Position numbers and translations under genes: made by a program. Below are positions 9,297 through 17,317 of a stretch of DNA of 64,000 nt, in pieces (position 1 is the stretch's first letter; every line of letters begins with the position of its first letter). The notes under the pieces are model-generated. The model saw only the letters and a program-made list of their open reading frames with translations. It was not told where the DNA came from and did not search any database. The stretch covers positions 1 through 64,000 of the forward strand of contig NZ_JAQQXP010000002.1 in assembly GCF_028595265.1 (NCBI RefSeq). The letters run 5' to 3'. This DNA is from Alteromonas gilva. GTDB lineage: Bacteria; Pseudomonadota; Gammaproteobacteria; Enterobacterales; Alteromonadaceae.

Positions 9297-9887
9297 TTAC
9301 AAGAAAAATGACTGCTTAAAACAGGCCCATTGTTCGTTAAAGTGCTCGGTAGGCTTACGTTGAAAGCCACTGCGAATAAACTGGTTTATCCGGCCATCGG
9401 TAAAACAAATCAACGTGTTAGCAATTAAGCCTTCGTCAGCAGCGAGATCTTTGCCCTCTCGTAAACGACGTTCGCGTAATACTTGTTTAAGCTGTGTTTC
9501 AAGGCGTTCAAACAGCTTGGCAATACGCAGGCGTAAACGCTCTTGCTCACCCATTAATGCATCGCCATTTAAAATACGGGTGATACCCGGATTCTTTTCA
9601 GCAAAGCCTAAAATAAGATGCAGAATTAGCTGACAGCGTGCAGCAGAGTCCTTTTCCTCATTCATGATTTTATTAATGCGCGAAAAAAGAGTCTCTTCAA
9701 TAAACTCGATGAGTCCTTCAAACATGCGCGCTTTACTGGGGAAATGGCGATACAGAGCCGCTTCAGACACACCTACCTTTTCTGCCAGCTTAGCGGTGGT
9801 AATTCGCTGGCCCGGGCTGGTCTCCAGCATTCCTGCGAGCGCTTGAAGAATTTGAGCTCTGCGGTTGGTTCGTTTTGCAGCAGGCAT
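9297..9887 (-). CDS. slmA: Nucleoid occlusion factor SlmA
   Basis: A 196-residue TetR-fold protein that matches SlmA along its whole length, including the basic start, AKLAEKVGVSEAALYRHFPSK helix-turn-helix (residues ~30-52) and the RINQFIRSGF segment near the C-terminus. SlmA binds specific chromosomal sites and inhibits FtsZ over the nucleoid. Its place beside coaBC is conserved in gammaproteobacteria, although dut is missing from between them here. ATG at 9887. Confidence 0.95.
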   Translation of the reverse strand: MPAAKRTNRRAQILQALAGMLETSPGQRITTAKLAEKVGVSEAALYRHFPSKARMFEGLIEFIEETLFSRINKIMNEEKDSAARCQLILHLILGFAEKNPGITRILNGDALMGEQERLRLRIAKLFERLETQLKQVLRERRLREGKDLAADEGLIANTLICFTDGRINQFIRSGFQRKPTEHFNEQWACFKQSFFL

Positions 9888-9950
9888 AATAAAAGTACTT
9901 CCTCTACTTATTGAGTGACAACAGTTTCCACTTTATTGTGAATTATAATT

Positions 9951-11159
9951 TCAGTGTGTCGTTTTATGTTGATACCGTTCGATAACAACGTTCAATAATT
10001 CGATTGCTAAGTCTGTTTTTGGTTGTGGAGATAAATTCCTGCTACCTTCCGGCCAAAATAGTTGTAACGCGTTGGCGTCGCTATTAAAGCCCAGTCCCGC
10101 CAAAGTGATATCATTGGCTGCAATCATATCCAGTTTTTTTTCGGTCAGTTTTCGTTTTGCATAGGCTTCAACATTCTGACTCTCTGCTGCAAAGCCGACA
10201 CAAAACGGCGGGCTTGGCAGATTGGCAACAGCTTTTAGGATATCAGGGTTTTTTGTAAATGTAAGTGTTAACTCATCGGCATTTTTTTTGATTTTATTCT
10301 CTGCTACATCGGCGGCGCGGTAGTCAGCAACAGCCGCGGTGGCGATAAAAATATCGCATTCCGGGGTTATGCTCATCACTGCCTCAAGCATTTGCTCGGC
10401 AGTTTCTACGTTAATTCGGTTTACCCCCGGGGGGGTTGCTAAGGCTACTGGCCCGGCAACTAAGCTCACCTGAGCCCCCATTGCCCGTGCTTGTTGGGCT
10501 ATCGCAAAGCCCATTTTTCCGGAACTATGATTAGAGATAAATCTTACCGGGTCAAGGCTCTCGCGGGTGGGGCCGGCGGTAATCAGTACGTGCTTACCTT
10601 GCAACGGTTGAGCAGGAGCGTGCAGTCGGCTCAGGTATTCAACCAACTCCTGCGGTTCGAGCATACGGCCTGGCCCGGTATCGCCACAGGCCTGCTCGCC
10701 TTCGGCAGGGCCGAGTAATTGTATATCGTACTCTTGCAGCAACCGGGCATTGTGCTGGGTAGGCCTGGCTTTCCACATTTGTTGATTCATGGCCGGTGCA
10801 ATAAAAATATCCGCCGTAGTAGCCAGATAAATAGTGGTTAATAAGTCGTCTGCGATACCGTGGGCGAGTTTTGCCATGGTGTTGGCAGTGGCGGGCGCAA
10901 TTAATAAAATATCTGCCCACTTGGCTAGTTCAATATGCCCCATTGCTGCTTCGGCACTGGGATCGAGTAAATCAGTACTGACCGGAAAGCCAGACACTGC
11001 CTGTAAAGATAATTCGCTAACAAAGTGGGACGCCGACGCATTTAAGACCACTCTTACCTGGGCACCAGCCGCAACCAGCTTACGCACCAAATCGGGAGTT
11101 TTGTAGGCAGCAATACCGCCACAAATACCTAAAACTATCTTTTTACCGGATAACGTCAT
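9951..11159 (-). CDS. coaBC: Bifunctional phosphopantothenoylcysteine decarboxylase/synthase CoaBC
   Basis: A 402-residue protein: N-terminal flavoprotein decarboxylase (CoaC; GICGGIAAYK near the start, then the PAMNQQMW substrate-binding motif) and C-terminal synthetase (CoaB; NHSSGKMG and a TAAVADYR segment). It makes 4'-phosphopantetheine from phosphopantothenate and cysteine in coenzyme A synthesis. The start is set at ATG 11159; an open frame continues to a GTG at 11333, but that segment lacks family similarity and overlaps the radC upstream region. Divergent from radC. Confidence 0.95.
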   Translation of the reverse strand: MTLSGKKIVLGICGGIAAYKTPDLVRKLVAAGAQVRVVLNASASHFVSELSLQAVSGFPVSTDLLDPSAEAAMGHIELAKWADILLIAPATANTMAKLAHGIADDLLTTIYLATTADIFIAPAMNQQMWKARPTQHNARLLQEYDIQLLGPAEGEQACGDTGPGRMLEPQELVEYLSRLHAPAQPLQGKHVLITAGPTRESLDPVRFISNHSSGKMGFAIAQQARAMGAQVSLVAGPVALATPPGVNRINVETAEQMLEAVMSITPECDIFIATAAVADYRAADVAENKIKKNADELTLTFTKNPDILKAVANLPSPPFCVGFAAESQNVEAYAKRKLTEKKLDMIAANDITLAGLGFNSDANALQLFWPEGSRNLSPQPKTDLAIELLNVVIERYQHKTTH

Positions 11160-11335
11160 TTTTAAGTCCAGCCTGCTAAACAACGAAAAGATTACCATGA
11201 GCTTGATGTTGAGTGTAGCGCTTTGAAAAGCAGAGCCCTGCGCCGACCAACAAAACACTGCTTGGGTGCAGTAGTGAAAGAAAAGCCAATCATTTAGGCT
11301 TGATGACACAGATTGACTTTTACTAAGGCACACCT

Positions 11336-12010
11336 ATGACACTCAATCGTTGGCCACTGCGAGAACGCCCCCGTGAAAGGTTGCTTCGGGTTGGCTCAGC
11401 GCAACTATCGGATACCGAATTGCTGGCTATCATGATGCGCTGTGGTGCTAAAGATTTGCCGGTGCTGGAGCTTGCCGGCGCGTTGCTCAGTCATTTTAAA
11501 AGTTTACGGGGTGTTTTTGCCGCATCCTGCCGTGAATTATGTGTGCTGCCAGGGGTAGGGCCATCCAAATACTGTGAGCTACAGGCCGCTATGGAAATAT
11601 GTCGTCGTCAGTTAGCAGAGCCGTTGTATGAACGTTCGGTGTTTAACTGTGCCGAAGAAGCAAAGTATTTTTTACGGGCAGAACTGCGCGATCTGCAGCA
11701 TGAGGTTTTTGGCGTACTGATGCTCAACAGTCAGCATCAGCTAATTATGTTCAGAAAATTATTCAGCGGCACCATTAACGCTGCTGCGGTGTACCCCAGA
11801 GAGATAGTTAAACAAGTACTGGCCGACCATGCGGCAGCGGTTATTCTGGTTCATAACCATCCGTCCGGCAATGCAACACCGAGCCAGGCAGATATCCGTT
11901 TAACCAGCGATATTAAGCACGCGCTGGCGCTGGTGGATGTTATCGTACTCGACCATTTTATTGTTGCAGATAATCAGGTTATCTCATTGGCACAACAAGG
12001 CGTGTTGTGA
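11336..12010 (+). CDS. radC: RadC/MPN-family JAMM metalloprotease-like protein
   Basis: A 224-residue chromosomal RadC: an N-terminal helix-hairpin-helix region (residues ~10-85, with LPGVGPSK) and a C-terminal JAMM domain in which His173-x-His175, Ser183 and Asp186 form the Zn-binding motif. The cellular role of RadC is unsettled. The gene keeps its conserved position beside coaBC, with rpmB-rpmG farther downstream. ATG at 11336 with AAGG upstream (TAAGGCACACCT). Confidence 0.95.
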   Translation: MTLNRWPLRERPRERLLRVGSAQLSDTELLAIMMRCGAKDLPVLELAGALLSHFKSLRGVFAASCRELCVLPGVGPSKYCELQAAMEICRRQLAEPLYERSVFNCAEEAKYFLRAELRDLQHEVFGVLMLNSQHQLIMFRKLFSGTINAAAVYPREIVKQVLADHAAAVILVHNHPSGNATPSQADIRLTSDIKHALALVDVIVLDHFIVADNQVISLAQQGVL

Positions 12011-12062
12011 TTTCTTTAGTTTTTATTGCCAGCAGCATTTTTTTGCGTTATAGCTAGTGATC

Positions 12063-12090
12063 TTGACATTGAAATGCTTTAGTATATGTA
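12063..12090 (+). promoter_or_regulatory. Putative sigma-70 promoter of the yjbE-like gene
   Basis: A perfect TTGACA (12063-12068) is followed 16 bases later by TATGTA (12085-12090), about 30 bases before the ATG at 12122. The -10 is only moderate. Confidence 0.5.
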
Positions 12091-12121
12091 CTTGGCGGTT
12101 ATCCCATAAAAAGGACTAAAC

Positions 12122-12529
12122 ATGAAAAAATCTATAATTGCTGCAGTAGTGGGCGCTTCGCTATCATTAGCAGCTTACGCACAAGAAGGCCAGGTGGCTG
12201 GTGGCGTTAATACATCTGAAGCGGTCGTTGGTGGACTAACTGCCGGTGAAATCGCTGGTGGAGTTATGACCTTCGCTTTAGTTGCCTCAGTTGCTGCGAG
12301 CAGCGACGGCGGATCTTCTATCGGCGATGGTGACGGCGATGGCGACGGTGATGGCGACGGTGATGGCGACGGCGACGGTGTTTGTGAAGGTACAGATGAG
12401 TTAGTTGACGACGTATGCGTTGGCACAACGACTACTGTTACCGTGACAAGCCTGACCGGTACAGCTACAGGTACAACAACTATTACTGTACCAGTAACCT
12501 TTACCTACGCTCCAACTGTTTCACAGTAA
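12122..12529 (+). CDS. YjbE/GfcA-like small secreted Gly/Thr-rich protein with (Asp-Gly)9 tract
   Basis: A 135-residue protein with a clear signal peptide (residues 1-20, AYA-QE), an Ala/Gly/Val-rich middle, a run of nine Asp-Gly pairs (bases 12326-12379), one Cys pair in a CEGTDELVDDVC loop and a Thr-rich C-terminus. Sequence similarity to E. coli YjbE is compositional only, but it is the first gene of a set whose next three members are YjbF, YjbG and YjbH types, which is the yjbEFGH/gfcA order. YjbE is needed for extracellular polysaccharide in E. coli. The GGACTAAAC-ATG site is a good ribosome binding site. A terminator separates it from the next gene. Confidence 0.7.
   Translation: MKKSIIAAVVGASLSLAAYAQEGQVAGGVNTSEAVVGGLTAGEIAGGVMTFALVASVAASSDGGSSIGDGDGDGDGDGDGDGDGDGVCEGTDELVDDVCVGTTTTVTVTSLTGTATGTTTITVPVTFTYAPTVSQ
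12326..12379 (+). repeat. Hexanucleotide tandem repeat (GAYGGY)9
   Basis: Nine imperfect copies of a 6-base unit code for the (Asp-Gly)9 tract of the YjbE-like protein. Being a multiple of three, length changes by slippage would keep the frame and alter only tract length. Confidence 0.9.
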
Positions 12530-12542
12530 TACAGTCATTTAG

Positions 12543-12570
12543 AAAAAGCCGCCTTAGAGGCGGCTTTTTT
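12543..12570 (+). terminator. Intrinsic terminator/attenuator between the yjbE-like and yjbF-like genes
   Basis: A perfect 12-bp stem (12543-12554 with 12558-12569), a three-base loop and T-run. It ends most transcripts after the small secreted protein, so the three downstream genes would be expressed at a lower level by read-through or from another promoter. Confidence 0.88.
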
Positions 12571-12606
12571 GTTGGATATAACCTGTTTTCTTTCGTTGAG
12601 CTGTCA

Positions 12607-13311
12607 ATGTTCCCTGTGAATCGCTTTAGGTTAATTGTTGTAGCGTTGTTGCTATTAACTTCGTTGGTGGGGTGCTCATCAACCAATCAACTTTATTTAG
12701 AAACATTAAAACTCGCTTTTTTTCCGGATGCCCCTACTTTGACTTTAGAGCAAGTTAAACAAAGTAAGGCTGATCTCCTTAAAGTAAAACACGGCGAGCG
12801 GTTACCTGTTTACATGGGATTGGCTTACATTGAAGACAGCCAACTTAAGTGGGTATCTGCTGACAACGCCATACTGGTGTTTCACCACGACAAGCTGATT
12901 CGTACATCAGGCCTGGACTCAGACCTACAATACTCATCAGTGTTAAATGACTACACGTTAAGTCTTGCTAACCTGGCTAAACAGCCTGAGTGGCGCTATA
13001 ACATCGATATTGATAACCAGGTATATGATCTGCCCATGCGATCTCAGTGGTATGTGGAGGCCCCTGAATCAGCGGAGTTTTATGGTCATTCACTGACGAT
13101 CATTCCAGTAAAGGAAGTTGTTACAACCCAGGTTAATGAGCCATTTGCCTCGCATTCCGAATCATGGACAAATGTTTACTGGTTTGATGCGGCATCAAAA
13201 CAGATCGTGTATTCCGAACAAAAGTCATCACCCTATGCCCAGACATTACAAATGACCTTTGTGAGTCGTATCGCCAGAATTATCGATAAAAGTCAGGGGA
13301 ACGGCCAATGA
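12607..13311 (+). CDS. YjbF/GfcB family lipoprotein
   Basis: A 234-residue lipoprotein with a lipobox ending at Cys23 (LVGC), followed by the YjbF/GfcB domain. The family consists of outer-membrane lipoproteins of group 4 capsule or related exopolysaccharide loci. ATG 12607 is used; the upstream frame to 12415 overlaps the previous gene and has no signal. The stop overlaps the start of the next gene by 4 nt (ATGA), so both are translationally coupled. The exact role in polysaccharide export is not established here. Confidence 0.82.
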   Translation: MFPVNRFRLIVVALLLLTSLVGCSSTNQLYLETLKLAFFPDAPTLTLEQVKQSKADLLKVKHGERLPVYMGLAYIEDSQLKWVSADNAILVFHHDKLIRTSGLDSDLQYSSVLNDYTLSLANLAKQPEWRYNIDIDNQVYDLPMRSQWYVEAPESAEFYGHSLTIIPVKEVVTTQVNEPFASHSESWTNVYWFDAASKQIVYSEQKSSPYAQTLQMTFVSRIARIIDKSQGNGQ

Positions 13312-14036
13312 CACTAGCAAGAATTTTTATTCTTTTATCGTTTCTGCTGAGTGACCAATGCTTCGCCACCGTGACATTCAATGTGCAAGGCAAGGTGTAT
13401 TCGTTTGAGCAACCGGTAAGACTGGCCAACGTTCTGTCGTTGGTAAGTGACAAGCCTGCCTATTGGGCCAGTTCTGCGGTTTATAAGCTCAACGATCCGG
13501 GCCCGGAGAAACTGCGGGCTGAGGTATTACAAACACTGTCTGATTTAATTCGTCAACAGACCAAAAACAGTAAGGGTTACCACGAATTAACTGCGCTGTA
13601 CCAGGAAATAGGTAGCTGGCAACTGATGCGCAGAATGAACATTCTGGTTGATTATGACCAGGCGCGTTTAAACAATCAGCGCAATCCTGCTTTTCAACAC
13701 GGCGACTATTACATAAAGCTGCAACCGCGCCGCACAGAGATCCACCTTTTTGGTTTAATCAGTGAGTCACAACAACAACTTGACTATGAGCAGTCCAGTA
13801 CGGTTTCTGATTACCTGAATGCGACTGCGCGCAGCACTCAGGCACACCGGGATTATGCCTACGTAATCGAACCGGACGGCACTCTCATCAGAACGGGCAT
13901 TGCCTACTGGAACCGCCAGTATTATAAGCCAATGCCCAATAGCATTATCTTCGTGCCTCTTCAAACGTCGTTGTTGTTTGATAACATCGATGAGTTGAAC
14001 AGCAATATCGCCCAATTATTGAAACACAGGATGTAA
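13308..14036 (+). CDS. YjbG/GfcC family capsule protein
   Basis: A 242-residue periplasmic protein with a signal peptide (residues 1-20, CFA-T). It matches the GfcC/YjbG family, which has ubiquitin-like (SLBB-type) domains; the C-terminal part contains a DYAYVIEPDGTLIRTGIAYWN segment typical of the family. It is coupled to the yjbF-like gene and is followed within 2 nt by the yjbH-like gene. It is thought to help group 4 capsule or exopolysaccharide assembly. Confidence 0.82.
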   Translation: MTLARIFILLSFLLSDQCFATVTFNVQGKVYSFEQPVRLANVLSLVSDKPAYWASSAVYKLNDPGPEKLRAEVLQTLSDLIRQQTKNSKGYHELTALYQEIGSWQLMRRMNILVDYDQARLNNQRNPAFQHGDYYIKLQPRRTEIHLFGLISESQQQLDYEQSSTVSDYLNATARSTQAHRDYAYVIEPDGTLIRTGIAYWNRQYYKPMPNSIIFVPLQTSLLFDNIDELNSNIAQLLKHRM

Positions 14037-14038
14037 CT

Positions 14039-16147
14039 TTGGCATCGCACGCTTATTATTCTTTTACCGCTCTTCTGCTAATGGGTTATGTTGCGCCAGC
14101 ACAGGCTGTCGAAGACGAAACGCCCAATAGTTATTCAGTTACGCCCTCGCAAATGGTGCAGGGCGGTGTTGGCCTGTGGCAAACCCCCACGGCTCGAATG
14201 ATGCCCGAAGGCTCTCTCAGCGTAAATTATACCGACAATAATGAATATCGATTCTGGTCAGTGAGTATGCAGTTGTTTCCGTGGATGGAGGCAACAGCAC
14301 GCTATACCGATGTACGCACGCGTTTGTACAGTCAGGTTGATAGTTTTAGTGGCGATCAAACCCTCAAAGATAAAGGACTCGATGTTAAGTTCCGGCTGTG
14401 GGAAGAAAGCTATTACCTGCCTGATATTTCGCTGGGACTAAGGGATTTTGGCGGTACCGGCTTTTTTGAAAGTGAATTTATTAGCGCCAGTAAGTCCGTC
14501 GGGCCGTTTGATTTTCATGCCGGCTTAGGCTGGGGGTATCTGGGACACCATAACGACATCACCAACCCCTTCTGCGAAGTCCGTGACAGCTTCTGCGAGC
14601 GCCCTGAGGGGTTTTCTGGTCGTGGCGGTAAGGTAGACTATCAAAACTTTTTTAAGGGGCCTACGGCATTTTTCGGTGGCGTGGAGTATCAAACACCCTG
14701 GCAAAATCTGGCGTTAAAAGCGGAGTATGAGGGTAACAATTACGAGTTTGATCGCGCCGGACCGCTTGAGCAGGACTCACGGTGGAATATTGGCGCTGTG
14801 TACCGCTGGAATAATTTTGATTTTTCGCTTAATTACCAGCGTGGTAACACCATTGGTTTTGGCGTCAGCTACAACCTGAATATGCACACCATTAAACAGG
14901 TTAAAATAGACCGTGAACCGCGGGATATTGTGGGGGCGACCCCCAGTGCGGATGTGGCTTCTATAAATCGCAAACGCCTGTATAACGATTTGGTCAGGCG
15001 CGGTGGGTACTTTATTAACGACACCGTAATCGATGACAAACAGGCCACTTTTTATGGCGTACAAACCTCCTACCGTGATGCCGATGAGGCAACCGAACGG
15101 GTGGGGCGGATTCTGGCCTCCGAGTTGCCAGCATCGATAACCGAATATCATATTGTTGAACATCAGGGCAATATTTTGATGCTCGACACCGTTATCGACG
15201 CGAAAGCGTTCCGCGAGCATGCCTCTTACAGCGTACCTGAGCCGGATATTTCCTCCACTTACCGACGTGTTTCGCCCACTGATGAACAGGTTGAGGCGTT
15301 TGCCCCTAACCGCACTTCCGGCGCGTTTTTGTCGTCTAAGTTTTTCTGGACGCAATCTTTCGGTAATCCGGAAGATTTTTATCTGTATCAGCTTGGTATC
15401 CTGACAACCGCCGGTTATAAATTTAATCGTCAACTGGGTATTTTTGGTAGTGTCCGAACTACCCTGCTCGACAACTTCGATAAGTTTAATTACAAAGTCG
15501 ATAAAGAACAGACCGTACTGCCTAGGGTGCGTACCCAGGTGCGTGAGTATGTGACGCAGGGTACTTTTACTATGGATACTGCCTATGCGGTATGGACCGA
15601 CAGACTGTCTGAAGATTGGTATTATCAGGCCTATGGTGGCTACCTCGAAACCATGTTTGGTGGCGTCGGGGGTGAAGTTCTGTACCGTCCGGTGGATAGC
15701 CGCTTCGCGTTTGGCGTTGACGTGAACTATGTCAAACAGCGCTCCTTTGAGGACATGACGAGCTTTTTTGATTACGAAACCTTTACCGGCTTTGCCACCG
15801 CCTACTGGCGACCGGAGTTCTTGCCGGATACACAGCTGAAAATCAGTGCCGGGCAGTTTTTAGCCAAAGACCGTGGGGTAAACATTGATTTTGCCAAGCG
15901 CTTCGACAGCGGCATTGTAGTAGGCGCCTTCGCGTCATTTTCGAACGTGTCGGCGGAAGAATACGGCGAAGGGAGTTTCACCAAGGGGTTTTACCTGTCT
16001 ATTCCCTTCGACCTGTTCGTGTTGAAGCCGGCAAAAGGGCGCGGACAGTTTCCGTGGATACCCATTGCACGGGACGGAGGGCAGATGTTGATTCGTCCAT
16101 CGCAGTTAATTGGCACGACCGAAATTCGTTCGCCATTCTATGAGTAG
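14039..16147 (+). CDS. YjbH/GfcD family outer-membrane beta-barrel protein
   Basis: A 702-residue protein with a signal peptide (residues ~1-23, AQA-VE). The start of the mature part (GGVGLWQTPTARMMPEGSLS) is the YjbH signature; the rest is rich in aromatic, alternating strands as expected for an outer-membrane barrel. YjbH proteins are predicted exopolysaccharide export barrels of the yjbEFGH/gfc loci. The start is TTG at 14039, 2 nt after the previous stop, with AGGAT just upstream; no ATG lies before the signal peptide. Last gene of the locus. Confidence 0.88.
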   Translation: MASHAYYSFTALLLMGYVAPAQAVEDETPNSYSVTPSQMVQGGVGLWQTPTARMMPEGSLSVNYTDNNEYRFWSVSMQLFPWMEATARYTDVRTRLYSQVDSFSGDQTLKDKGLDVKFRLWEESYYLPDISLGLRDFGGTGFFESEFISASKSVGPFDFHAGLGWGYLGHHNDITNPFCEVRDSFCERPEGFSGRGGKVDYQNFFKGPTAFFGGVEYQTPWQNLALKAEYEGNNYEFDRAGPLEQDSRWNIGAVYRWNNFDFSLNYQRGNTIGFGVSYNLNMHTIKQVKIDREPRDIVGATPSADVASINRKRLYNDLVRRGGYFINDTVIDDKQATFYGVQTSYRDADEATERVGRILASELPASITEYHIVEHQGNILMLDTVIDAKAFREHASYSVPEPDISSTYRRVSPTDEQVEAFAPNRTSGAFLSSKFFWTQSFGNPEDFYLYQLGILTTAGYKFNRQLGIFGSVRTTLLDNFDKFNYKVDKEQTVLPRVRTQVREYVTQGTFTMDTAYAVWTDRLSEDWYYQAYGGYLETMFGGVGGEVLYRPVDSRFAFGVDVNYVKQRSFEDMTSFFDYETFTGFATAYWRPEFLPDTQLKISAGQFLAKDRGVNIDFAKRFDSGIVVGAFASFSNVSAEEYGEGSFTKGFYLSIPFDLFVLKPAKGRGQFPWIPIARDGGQMLIRPSQLIGTTEIRSPFYE

Positions 16148-16211
16148 AATCGCTAACATCGCGGGGGTTGTCTGTTTTGTGCACTAATTTTGAGGTTTTT
16201 TGGCTTTTCAG

Positions 16212-16240
16212 TTGAATTACGTTCGGAAATACTGTATAAA
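16212..16240 (+). promoter_or_regulatory. Sigma-70 promoter of rpmB-rpmG
   Basis: TTGAAT (16212-16217), a 17-base spacer and TATAAA (16235-16240) lie about 100 bases before the rpmB ATG, consistent with a strong ribosomal-protein promoter. Confidence 0.75.
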
Positions 16241-16342
16241 ATGCGCCCTCTTTATTAAAGGTTAAGACGTCGTCAGACCCGATATGCAAATTGCTGGTGG
16301 GACCGATTGGCGAGACAAAATTCGTTGTTCTGGAGACAAATA

Positions 16343-16579
16343 ATGTCAAGAGTATGTCAAGTAACAGGTAAGCGTCCTGCGGTAGGTAACAACCGCTCTC
16401 ACGCTAGAAACGCGACTCGCCGTCGCTTTTTGCCAAATCTTCAATCTCACCGTTTTTGGGTTGAGAGCGAAAACCGTTTTGTAAAACTGCGTCTGTCTGC
16501 AAAAGGCATGCGTATTATTGATAAAAAAGGTATTGATACTGTATTAACAGATATCCGTGCCCGTGGTGAGAAAATCTAA
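16343..16579 (+). CDS. rpmB: 50S ribosomal protein L28
   Basis: A 78-residue protein that reads as L28 from MSRVCQVTGKRP to the end, with the NATRRRFLPNLQ segment. It is a component of the large ribosomal subunit. ATG 16343 follows GGAGACAAATA; an upstream in-frame extension to 16307 is not part of the protein. It is followed 12 bp later by rpmG, the usual order. Confidence 0.97.
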   Translation: MSRVCQVTGKRPAVGNNRSHARNATRRRFLPNLQSHRFWVESENRFVKLRLSAKGMRIIDKKGIDTVLTDIRARGEKI

Positions 16580-16591
16580 GGAAACCTAATC

Positions 16592-16747
16592 ATGCGTGAT
16601 AAAATTAAATTAGTTTCTTCAGCTGGTACTGGTTTCTTCTACACCACTGACAAAAACAAGCGTAACATGCCGGGCAAAATGGAGATCAAAAAATTTGATC
16701 CTGTTGTTCGTAAGCACGTTATGTTTAAAGAGGCCAAAATCAAGTAA
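16592..16747 (+). CDS. rpmG: 50S ribosomal protein L33
   Basis: A 51-residue frame begins MRDKIKLVSSAGTGFFYTTD and ends KHVMFKEAKIK, the canonical gammaproteobacterial L33 of 51-55 residues, without zinc-binding Cys pairs. Preceded by AAGGAAACC at a good distance. It belongs to the rpmB transcript and is closed by the terminator at 16771-16796. Confidence 0.97.
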   Translation: MRDKIKLVSSAGTGFFYTTDKNKRNMPGKMEIKKFDPVVRKHVMFKEAKIK

Positions 16748-16770
16748 TAAAACTTGCTTTTGTCTCCACG

Positions 16771-16796
16771 AAAACCCGGCCGTTGCCGGGTTTTTT
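16771..16796 (+). terminator. Intrinsic terminator of rpmB-rpmG
   Basis: A 10-bp GC-rich stem (16771-16780 with 16785-16794), tetraloop CGTT and T-run; 24 bases after the rpmG stop. Confidence 0.92.
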
Positions 16797-16840
16797 GCGT
16801 GAGCGTACACTAGTGAATACTAACCACGGGTAATTTAACA

Positions 16841-17317
16841 ATGGCCAGAATGTCGAAGCGAGCATTTAACAATGTAGTGATATTTGCCATGTTGGGCATG
16901 ATATTTTTGTTTAATCTTGACCGTTTCGTACCCGAATCTAAACTCCCCGCCAATCAGCCGTTACTCCCTGAAGGCGTATATGTGCTGAAAATCGAGCAGC
17001 ATTCACAAAAGCTTGAACGCGTTGGCCAGCAGTGGCGCTTTGTGGGGCTCAATGAGTCGTTATCCACGTCACCGGAGCAACACATACAAGCCTGGCGCGA
17101 CGCCGTTATTCAGGCCTCCAAGCCGCCCAGAAGCGTTGATCAGACAGAGCCGCTGGTAGCAGTTGTGTGGGTTGCCGGACAGGCTCAGGGGCTTGTTTAC
17201 GCCTTTGTGAAGCAAGATCAGAACCTGTGGGTTAATGTCGATAGCCAATGGTATATCGTGGTTAACCAACGCTTGGATCAACTGCTGCCCTGGCTCCAGC
17301 ATTCGCAGGAAATGTAA
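16841..17317 (+). CDS. Small membrane-anchored protein of unknown function upstream of mutM
   Basis: A 158-residue protein with one N-terminal membrane helix (about residues 10-26) and a soluble region rich in Gln and Trp that probably lies in the periplasm. I do not recognise the family. Its stop shares one base with the ATG of mutM (TAATG), so the two are translationally coupled and the protein could modify mutM expression or simply ride with it. ATG at 16841, following a TAATTTAAC leader without a strong Shine-Dalgarno. Confidence 0.6.
   Translation: MARMSKRAFNNVVIFAMLGMIFLFNLDRFVPESKLPANQPLLPEGVYVLKIEQHSQKLERVGQQWRFVGLNESLSTSPEQHIQAWRDAVIQASKPPRSVDQTEPLVAVVWVAGQAQGLVYAFVKQDQNLWVNVDSQWYIVVNQRLDQLLPWLQHSQEM

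Noticed and set aside
11160..11333. Longer N-terminus of CoaBC
   Set aside because: The extension lacks CoaC similarity and overlaps the radC upstream region; ATG 11159 starts the conserved part.
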